DNA of 29,835 bases, taken from Methanobacteriota archaeon. GTDB taxonomy: Archaea; Thermoplasmatota; Poseidoniia; MGIII; CG-Epi1. The DNA is taken from contig JAAZXP010000009.1 in assembly GCA_014240055.1 (NCBI GenBank), forward strand, positions 1-29,835. Reading direction: 5' to 3'. Below, piece after piece: positions 15,882 through 26,300 of this stretch (the stretch's first letter is position 1; every line of letters starts with the position of its first letter). Made by a program: the position numbers and the translations under genes. The notes under the pieces are model-generated. The model was not told the DNA's origin. It did not search any database and was given only the letters and a program-made list of their open reading frames with translations.

Positions 15882-17308
15882 TATTTTTTCCACCCTTTGA
15901 TTGCTTCCTCAACTTGTTTTAAGGTCATGTTCTTCTCATTATTTATAATGAATCTAATTAATATTGGGTCTTCCAAAAGTTCTTCAATTTTTGAAGACGC
16001 CAACATTTCGAATTCTTCTCTTGTAAAACCATTGTCTATTCTGACTTTCTCAATGAATATCTCTTTTATGGTTTCAGGATGAATGTAGTGTGCATGAGGT
16101 ACTCTAAATCGAGATAAACGCCCCTCGTATATGTTGAATAAGTGTCTCCACACTGATGGATTTTCAACACGCATCATAACAATTTGCATTAACAAGATGA
16201 TAGATCCTAACATGATAAGTCCTAATACTTCACTACTACTTATATGTCCAAGAATACCAAATAATTGAACATACACTAATGAAATGAGGTCTGATTGAAT
16301 ATGTCTACTCTCATCGAAAATAATAGTCTGAGGTTCACTTTCACTAAGATATTCAAATAATTTATTTATAAATTCTTTATTATCCAATTGTTCGTAGTAT
16401 CTATTTGTAAAGATACTTGTATCTGATATGAAAATAACTTTTCCCTCACCTATATTTGCTTCAGATATCACTTCAACACCATTAGTTGAGTTTTCTCGAT
16501 AGGTGCCTTCTCCAGCACCTCCCACCTTGTCTTGGTTATAATCAATAAATGCTTCCTGACTAGACCATGCCAAGCCTTCGGCTTTACCACCCTGTTTGAT
16601 TGTTAGTGCCCCAGGTGAACTCATCATCAGCTGCCCACTGAAATCCATTCTTTCTATGTTTGCATCGATGATAACAGTTGATATGTTTCCAGTGTGTATG
16701 TTTTCATCCCAGTGATTAAAATCATATAATTGGGCAGGTTTACACTTAGGATCACTACCACCACCACTGTCATATCCCATTCCTTCGAGTACAGTACTGG
16801 TTAAACTAGTAGTTTTTTCAGGGACACAACCAGATTGAACTTTATTAGTTCTTAATTTTACATCAATCTCAAGGGCCCCTGCTTGTCCATGAAATGCAGT
16901 ATTTGCATATCCTGAATCATCAGCTATAACAACTTTACCGCCCGATTTGACAAAGCTATGAAGCGCTTCAGAATCATATTCATTATACATCCTTTCAACT
17001 CCTATAATGACTAATATAGTTTGATTGGTCACAAGTGTTGGTTGCGTCGTATTTTTTTCAACTTCCGAAATTTTAGTAATTATGGAAGGTCTAGAGACTA
17101 TAGTTTTTATTTCGTGTTTACCATTTTCTTCAACGTTCAAATCACTTGCCAATAGTGACATGTCGTTCCAATCATCATCATAAACTGATAATTGTGAGGG
17201 GTTATTTGCATTATTTATGAGCACTGGATAAACCACAGTTACCATTATTATGACAATAAAAAGAGCGAATAATTTAGACCCGTATTCTCTACGTATTCGT
17301 CCTCTCAT
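15881..17308 (-). CDS. DUF4350-type membrane protein of the MoxR operon
   Basis: The 475-residue protein has an N-terminal membrane helix (residues 12-30), an external domain of about 310 residues, a second helix (about 345-368) and a cytoplasmic C-terminal domain of about 100 residues. The outer domain has a glutamine-amidotransferase-like order: I-L-V-I-I-G-V-E, then H-S-F-V-K-S-G-G-K-V-V-I-A-D-D-S-G, and late G-E-G-K-V-I-F-I-S-D-T-S-I. These match DUF4350 proteins, which recur in MoxR/DUF58/transglutaminase operons. The Cys-His catalytic pair of true amidotransferases is not obvious, so it is likely a binding domain. The C-terminal helical end (G-F-T-R-E-E-F-E-M-L) resembles the DUF4129-like tails of such operons. 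It overlaps its upstream neighbour by one base (TAATG) with GGAG before the start. Confidence 0.8.
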   Translation of the reverse strand: MRGRIRREYGSKLFALFIVIIMVTVVYPVLINNANNPSQLSVYDDDWNDMSLLASDLNVEENGKHEIKTIVSRPSIITKISEVEKNTTQPTLVTNQTILVIIGVERMYNEYDSEALHSFVKSGGKVVIADDSGYANTAFHGQAGALEIDVKLRTNKVQSGCVPEKTTSLTSTVLEGMGYDSGGGSDPKCKPAQLYDFNHWDENIHTGNISTVIIDANIERMDFSGQLMMSSPGALTIKQGGKAEGLAWSSQEAFIDYNQDKVGGAGEGTYRENSTNGVEVISEANIGEGKVIFISDTSIFTNRYYEQLDNKEFINKLFEYLSESEPQTIIFDESRHIQSDLISLVYVQLFGILGHISSSEVLGLIMLGSIILLMQIVMMRVENPSVWRHLFNIYEGRLSRFRVPHAHYIHPETIKEIFIEKVRIDNGFTREEFEMLASSKIEELLEDPILIRFIINNEKNMTLKQVEEAIKGWKK

Positions 17309-20300
17309 TATTTTCTCCTCATTCCGAAAACATTTGTGAATCTAGAAACTTTTCCTTCCTTTAAACCTGCATTAAGCTCATGTTCTATTTGATGAAGATT
17401 ATTAATTGCTTCTACACACCAAATATTGTAAGACCCGTCAATCATTTCCATTCCGAATTCATCGACAACTTTTGGCTTAATACCGCTATATCGGGCAATT
17501 TCAAATAGTGAAGTGAGAAGTCTTACAGTATTTACTGGGATTGGTAATGCTTGACTCATTACATCTGTAAATTCTCTAACAGTTTGTGTATTTGTTTTAA
17601 TGAATCCATACCTACTAAGAATATTTAGTAATTGGTGATAAGATTTTATTATAATTTGTCGATAATCTTCGTCCTTGTTAAGTTCTTTTTGCATTTGCTT
17701 AATAAGATTTCTAACTTCATATTTATGTTTTTGAGTCCAATACATGTAGTACACAGTTACTACCAGGGCTGCAGGAATTCCAATGAATAATGGTATGTAT
17801 TTTTTAAAATCAAATGGAGCAACAGGGGTTGGGGATTTTGTAATACTTACAGATACGCCAATCTCAGTGAATAAGGATGCTTCAAATTTTTCATCAAATT
17901 TGATGTACCCACCAGCATAATTCATGTCTATTGAGACTGTAGTTCCATTACGTGGGAAAATAAAGCTGTATAGTATATTTCCGTTTTCGTCAGTTGTGAG
18001 TATTTGATTTAAGTTTTCATTTTCAATTGTTACAAGACTATTGGTTTTCGTCAATTGATACATAGTTGTATTGACATAAACAGTCGAGGCAGGGAGTGCA
18101 GAACCATCGTCTTCTGTAAGAGATATTGTAATATTTACGATATCGCCAGGATAAATCGGTAAATCTTTAGTCTGTTGTTCAATTTCAAAATCAATGTTAC
18201 TAATTACTAAGATAGTCACATCACTGTTGTAGCTTGTTCCAATAAGATATTCTGAACCAAAAAAGTTTAATTCTAAAGTCTTATTATTTCTATAATTTTC
18301 AGGAATTATTCCATTGGCTATGAATGTACTTTGATTAGTATAAATGACCTCTAGTTCTTCACTTCCGATTGCTGCAGTAATATTACCTTCCAGACGATTT
18401 CCAAGATCATCGATTAAGATACCAGTAATCTCTATTGCGCCACCTCTTACAATTTTACCGCCAAACCAATCTCCCGTAATTTTTACAGAATCAAAAGAGC
18501 TTGTTCCAGAAACTCTGAAGGTAGTGTTCTCTTGAGCTTCTAGATACCATTGGGTTTCATTGAATATTGCAGTAATATTTTCGAATCCAATGTTGTGATT
18601 AGAAACTAAGGTATGATTTAGATTAAATATACCAAGTGCATTTGTTTGAACATAATATTTAGTTTGAGCAATGTGTATTCCAACAGTTACATTATCTAAA
18701 GGACCTCCACCATTATCTGTAATTATTCCTTTTATAGTTGTATTTTCTCCTCTTAATGAATTACTGGCCTCAACAGACATGATAATGGTTGTCTGAGGAA
18801 TTATTGATAAGCTATTTCTGACACTTATCATTTCATTATTGGCCACAATTGTGAGGTCAATATCAAATATTTCAGTTTGTCCTTCATCCACAAAAGTAGT
18901 GTAATTGAATTGTCCATTTTCATCAGTTGTAATTATTATATATGAATCTCTTTCAATTTCTAAGCTTACACTTCCAATAGGTATTCCCAATTCATCTATT
19001 ACAGTTCCAGATACAGTATATTCTTTATTGCGTTCTGATTTGCACATCCATTCATCGTCAGAAATCCCCTCACATTTTGTTTCTCCATCTAATAATAAAG
19101 AAGGTGTAGCTAATAGTGATAAATTAGAAACTATTGAACTTCCTAATAGGCTTTCTGAACTAAATAGTTGAACTGAAATATTGTGAGTTCCTGGGTTTTC
19201 TGATGATAAATCAATCGAATAGGTGTATCTTCCTTCGCTATTTGTTTCAGCAGTACCAATATAATTATCATCAAAGTATAAATTTACGAACATATTAGAT
19301 ATACTTTGATTATTATGATCTGTCAAATTCCCTTCTATTTTTATGTTATTAGTTCTCAGACATTCATCGCAGACTTCACCAGTTTGTACAGCTTCAATAG
19401 TTAAGCTACTTTGACCCTTTATTATTATTGTGTAGACTGAGACATCTGAAGGATGTATATTGTCGTCTTCTGAAGGTAAGTATGTTGCAGTTAAGAGAGT
19501 TTCACCCCACGATGCATTTCCTGGAATGGTAAAATCAAACTCCCAGTCTTGATTTCCGATTATTTCTATATTTCCAACTTCGTTATTATCATACTGAACG
19601 CTAACCGTTCCTGTAGGTGGTTCAATAACGTCTCCCAATATACTTCCCCCTATAGCATAAGTATTTCCCATTTCAAGTATGTTTTCATTGTCTTCATTAA
19701 AGCTTAAATTAATTGAAGCATTAATTACACGAATATATTTCATAACATAATAACTAGTAATATTTTCAGTACCATTGTATTTGAAAACTAATTCAAATAT
19801 CTGGTCTTCTGCTTCCGGTAAATTAATTTCAATTGCAAAACTGCCGTCTTCATTGGTGATTTCATAATAGGTCTCATCATTAAATATTAAATCAATAGTT
19901 TCTCCTTCCAAATCTAAATCATCTAATTCAATTAGTTTTCCCGTAATAATCGTAGTCTGTTCACTTGCTCCAGTTGAAGGCACATTAAGAATCATAGAGC
20001 TGTTTCCTTTAATTTTTAGGTCTATTGTTGAACTCCAACTTTCTATAATTCTTTTAGATTCATTTGCATGCATTACGAATTGCAATGGCCTGTGTAATTG
20101 TACAATCCAATCCCCTGATCGTATCTCAGTTTCAATAGCACTTACATTACATATGACTTCAGTAAACCCGTCGGCATCACTAATTCCTTGACCAACTTTA
20201 TAGGTTGGACTTCCATAGTCCTCAGTTTCATTTATGAATGCTTCTACTAGAACTCCAACATATGGTTCCCCAGAGCTAATGTTTACCATATTGAATGACC

Positions 20301-23300
20301 AAATAAATTCTTGATCTTTATAGACTATCTCTGGCGGAGCTTCAGGAGTTCCAGCTCTTGATGGTGGACTTCCCCAAGGTGGGTCGTCATCGTCAAAATC
20401 TCCATAAACGGGATTTTCTTCATCTAAATCGCCATCATCCCAGTTATCTCCATCAGTATTTTCATCTCTAACGTCAGAGGTATTCCATCCTTGAACATCG
20501 TAAAATAGTTGGGAGGTATCATTATCGCCAGTAATATTCCAATAATAAAATAGTTCATAATAATCCGACAAACCATCTCCGTCGGTATCACTATTCTTTG
20601 GATTTGTACGTGAATTATAAGTGTCATTTGAGGGTAGTACTTCTTCTAAATCACTTACTAAATCATCATCTGAATCTATCTTTGTTGGGTCGGAAGGATA
20701 GTTGTATTGATTATCAATTTCATCTATTTGTATATTCCAAGGGTCAATTTCATCTCCATCCCATAATGTATCTCCGTCAGTATCTTTGTTCAATGGATCC
20801 GTAACATAACCGCCATTGACTCCATTCATCTCATCTAAATTTGCTATTTCGTCATTGTCTGCATCTTCATATCCGTCTAGAGTTCCATCTCCATCTGTGT
20901 CATTTGTGGATGCGTCATAATTAAGGCCTTGACTTGCCCGAATGTATTCCCAATAATCAGATAGTTCATCTCCATCAGTATCAATGTTTAGTGGGTTAAT
21001 TCCAATTGTAATTTCTAGTCCATCATATAACCCATCACCATCCGAATCGAAGTCTAACGGGTCTGTGCCGTATGTATTATATTCTTCACCATCGTTTAAT
21101 TCATCACCATCTGAATCTGCGTTTAATGGATCAGTTAGATGTGTATTTATTTCATCATAATCGCTTAATCCATCCCCATCAGTATCGCTATTTGTAGGAT
21201 CTGTGAAATAGGTATTTGCTTCTTCCCCGTCGTTAAGTAAATCGTCATCTGAATCAGTATCATTAGGATCTGAGCCATGAACTAATATTTCTTCACCGTC
21301 GTCAAGTCCGTCATCATCTGAGTCTGGATCTAAGGGATCAGAAGAATTAAGGTTAATTTCATAATAATCAGTTAGGTCATCGCCATCTGTATCTGGATTT
21401 AGAGGGTCGGTAAAATAGGTGTTATTTTCTTCTCCATCATTTAATTGGTCGCCATCTGTGTCTGGATTATTTGGTTCAGTATTAGTTATATTTGCTTCAA
21501 CATAGTCATTTAGTCCATCATCATCAGTATCTTCGTCTGTAGGGCTACTTCCAACTACATTAACTTCATAGCCGTCAGGAAGCCCATCGTCATCTGAATC
21601 AGAATCATTAGGATCAGATCCATATACCTCTTCTTCTCCATTGGTTAATCCATCTTCATCATCATCATTTGCAGCTATATTGTCATCAGCAGCATTGTTT
21701 GGATTAGTTTCGTCGGTTAAAATTTCAACACCATCACCTACTCCACCTCCATCAGTATCCCACTCTAATGGGTCTGTGTATGCTGGATTCTCATTGACTT
21801 CATAACCATCACTTAATCCATCATTATCAGAATCCTCATCCATACCATCAGTTCCATATATGTTTCGTTCTTCTCCGTCATTTAGTCCATCATCATCAGA
21901 ATCATAGTCGTTTGCGTGTGTTGAGTAATTATTTACTTCGTCATAGTCTCCAAGACCATCTCCATCTGTGTCAGTTGAGGCTGGGTTTGTATTATGAATT
22001 TCAGTTTCATTATAGTCTTCTAATCCATCCTCATCAGTATCTTTTTCCAGAGGATTAGAGCCATATGTATTAATTTCTAAACCATCATTAAGCATATCGT
22101 CATCAGAGTCTGAATCTAGAGGGTCAGTATTGTGTATAGCAATTTCAGCACCATCATTTAGCCCATCATCATCACTATCTTCATCATCTGGCTTGGTACC
22201 GTAATTAAGGACTTCACTACCATCATTTAGTCCGTCCTCATCCGTATCAGTGTCGGTAGGGTTTGAATTATATTGATTAATTTCATCACCGTCATCTAGT
22301 CCATCACCATCAGTATCTTCAGCATTTGGATTCGTTCCATGAGTGTTGATTTCATTTCCATCAGTTAATCCATCATTGTCAGTATCATTATCTAAAGGGT
22401 CAGTTCCATATGTGTTAACTTCATCTCCATCAGATAAACCATCTCCATCAGTATCTATTTCAGTTGGATCGGTCTCATAAAGATTTAACTCTTCAGAGTC
22501 GCTTAATTCATCTTCATCAGTGTCTGTATTCGTAGGGTCAGTTCCATATGTATTAACTTCATCTCCATCACTAAGTCCATCTCCATCACTATCGGTTCGT
22601 GTTAGGTTTGTTCCATATGTATTTACTTCTAAACCATCATCTAAACCATCACCATCGGTATCTGCATCTAGTGGATTACTCGTCAAATTATTAACTTCAT
22701 CTCCATCTTCAAGTCCATCTCCATCAGAGTCTGGATTAGTTTCATCGGTGCCTAAAACATATTCTTGCCCATCCGTTAATCCATCACCATCTTGATCTAA
22801 ATCTGATGTGTCGTCATCTGAATTGTCTAATGGATTAGATTCATCAACATAAATTTCTACACCATCTCCAACTAATCCTCCATCACTATCATATTCAAGA
22901 GGGTCTGTTCCATCGTCTTGATTTACCTCACCATCTCCATTAAAATCACAAGTAATTTCAGTAATAGGATTTACCCATGTACAATCAGGGAATATTCCTG
23001 ATATTTCAATTCCATCGCCAATTCCATCTGCATCGCTATCTTCGTTTGTAGGGTTAGTATCATGATTGTTTACTTCATTACCATCTTCCAGTCCATCTCC
23101 GTCAGTGTCTTTATTGGTAGCATTTGTAAAATAAATATTTATTTCATCACCATCGTCTAGCCCATCCTCATCCGAATCGGTATTGGCCGGATCGGTAAAA
23201 TAAGTATTTACTTCAGTTCCATCTTCAATCGAATCACCGTCCGAATCGGTATTCGTTGGATCAGTACCATGTTGGTTGATTTCATCACCGTCATCTAGTC

Positions 23301-26300
23301 CGTCTCCATCCGTATCTTCTAGGTTAGGGTCTGTTCCGTATCCATCTGAATTTAGGTAGTAACATTCCTTTGTAGTTCCTGGGACTGGATCTCCAAAGAC
23401 TTCATTTGTACAGTCAGTTCCATCTGTTTTTATTTGGTAATTCCATGTTTCATCTATCCCATATCTAACATTTTTTGTACCTTCAAAATCACAAAAACCA
23501 TTTTCATCTGCACAATAGATCCATTCATCTGAGCTCAGAACTTCCTCGCCATCATCTAGACCATCTCCATCAGTGTCATCATCTAAAGGATCAGTACTGT
23601 AAACATTCAATTCCTCATAGTCTGATAATCCATCACTGTCAGTATCTATCTGATTTGGATGAGTTCCATATAAATTAACTTCATCTCCATCACTTAATCC
23701 ATCTCCATCAGTATCGTTATTATTCATGTCAGTGAAATGTATGGTTTGTTCTTCTAAATCACTCAATCCATCATTATCTGTGTCTCTTTCATCGGCAGGT
23801 ATATCGTCTGTAGCATCTTTTAGAGGATTAGTGTCATCCAATTCAATTTCCCAACCGTCTATGGTTCCACCACCATCGGTATCATCGTCTAAAGGATCCG
23901 TACCGTCCAATTCATTCACTAATCCGTCTTCATTGTAGTCGCATTGAACTCCAGTTAACGGTGATGTCCATTCGCAATCATTAATTCCCCATATTTCATT
24001 AAAATCAGTTAATCCATCATTGTCAGTATCATCATCCAAGGGGTCTGTAAAGTGAATAGTTACCTCATCGCCATCATTTAATCCATCTCCATCACTATCG
24101 TCATTATTTGGATCGGTTCCTATCTCCTCCTCTAAATGGTCATAAAGTCCATCACCATCTCCATCGTTGATATCATCATCAGGATTTCGTGGGTCGGTTG
24201 AATCAGTTAATAGTTCTTCAGAATCACTTCTTCCTCCACCATCAGTATCTGCCAAATCTGGTGCCGTCTCAGATGAATCAAGTTTTCCGTTTGCATTGGT
24301 GTCCTCTTCTCCATCTTCTAAAGTATCAGAATCAGTATCTGTATCAAGAGGATCTGTTGTTGATTCAGGTTCTTCATCTGATTGCCATGTTTCTTTACAA
24401 TTGGTCAGAGTACCTCCTGTTTTGGTTTCACAAGCTTGTAAATTATGTGGAATATCAGTCCACGGATTTTCATGTGAAATACCTAGCTCAAGCCCATCAA
24501 GTAATCCGTCATTATCGCTATCAAAGTCTATTGGATTAGTGTTATGTATGTAATATTCATCACCATCAGTTAAGCCGTCATTATCAGAATCCGAATCTAA
24601 AGGGTGTGAGCAAAATTTACCAGATAATGAAAACAATCTGCACAATATTTCATCATCATCTTGTAATCCATCATCATCAGTGTCATCAGTTAGTGGACTA
24701 GTTCCTGTATCTTCTGTATTGACATAAATTCCGGTTCCAGTTTCCGAACCATCTGGTATTGTATCACCATCAGTGTCTGGATTGAAGGGATCAGTTCCAA
24801 TTCCATTTTCATATTCATCACTTAATCCATCATCATCGCTATCATTAATTTCATAATCGGTCCCTGGTTGAGTTCCATTTCCTTCAATATTATCGTCTTC
24901 GCCAGTGGTAGCTGCAGTATTTGGATCACAAGTAGGGCACATATTTGATGACGTTGGTTCGAAAGTAATCCATCCAATTCCATCTAGTAATACTTCGGCA
25001 TATGCGTGGCCATTAAGCATAGTTACTACTCTTGTAGTTTCAGGAATCGCATAACCCGTACTACTTTCGTAACCCTTATCTTTCCATTCTTCAGGAGTTA
25101 TTACTGATCCTGGCCCATTTCCTGATACATATCTAGTGGGTATTCCGTTTAGTCTTGCTAATACAGTGAATGCAGATGCAAAATTCGTACATTTTCCATC
25201 TTGCCCTGGATTTCCAAATAAGAAATAATCAACGTAATCATCTCCATCTGGCGTTAAAGTACCGTTAATATTGTAATAATAATTATTGCGAAGGTGATAC
25301 ATAATTGCTTCAGCCTTTTCATAATCGGTTGTTTTACCTTCAGTTATGGACGCTGCCAAATCATATACATCATTGTCAGGTCCAGGCCTCAGAGGGAAAT
25401 TAGGTAATTCGATAAGTTTTGAATGGAAATTATCGGGAGCATTTGCGGCCCTTTTAACTTCTTCAGGAATGTAATATTCAGTCATTGTAAACTGATAACT
25501 TTGTGCATAGCCTTCAACTTTCAGATTAAATGCACTATCCATTGTCACTTGGTTTGCAATATATACCGAATTAGTATACAGTGCAGTTGAAAGATAACCA
25601 GAAGCTGGCATAATCCAGGTTATAGTATATTCATATTGTTCGCTTGTAACCAGTGGATTACTAACCAAATAATCATAGGTATATTCATTATCTCCAGTAG
25701 ACCAAAAACCAGGATCTTCTATAATGCTTGACTCAATTCCATACTGTTCACAACCAGGTGCAGGACACCATTGATTTCTATTGTATTTGTCGCTAGTCTC
25801 ATCATATCCATTGTCGTAAATGTCTTTGGCTATAGTTCTCCAGTATTGCGGATTTGCAGTTGGTTCACCACAATTGCTGGAAGTACAGGCGACTGTAAAT
25901 TTCACCGCAGCTAGCATTGCTAGGGGATAAAATGCTTCTGGGTTTCCAGAGCACCCATTACAATCTGGTTGAGGTGTCCAGTCATTGTTTTCAGCCATCT
26001 CTTCAGCCCATGAAGGCAATGGAGGGTCTTGGTCCAATTTGTCAGAAATACCATCACCATCACTATCTGGATTATTTGGGTCAAGATGGTCAATCATGTT
26101 TTCATACATGTCGGGGATTCCATCTCCGTCTGAATCCATCATTTCTTCTTGGTCGGTGACTCCATCTCCGTCGGCATCAGGGTCCATACAGTTACTAATT
26201 CCATCTCCATCTAAATCTCCCTCACAATCATACAAGTCTTCCATATTTGGAGGAACAAAATCTTCATTAATCAAATCATTCCAGAAATCCATTTCCATAT

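Noticed and set aside
22520..24553. Several plus-strand open frames rich in S/P or H/L opposite the repeat array
   Set aside because: They are mirror images of the D-x-D-G repeats on the minus strand, which read as low-complexity Ser-Pro or His-Leu in other frames. They have no domains and no start signals.
20385..24846. Regularly spaced similar segments resembling a CRISPR array
   Set aside because: The 69-base period is in frame, has no near-identical direct repeats with unique spacers, and encodes a clear protein repeat.
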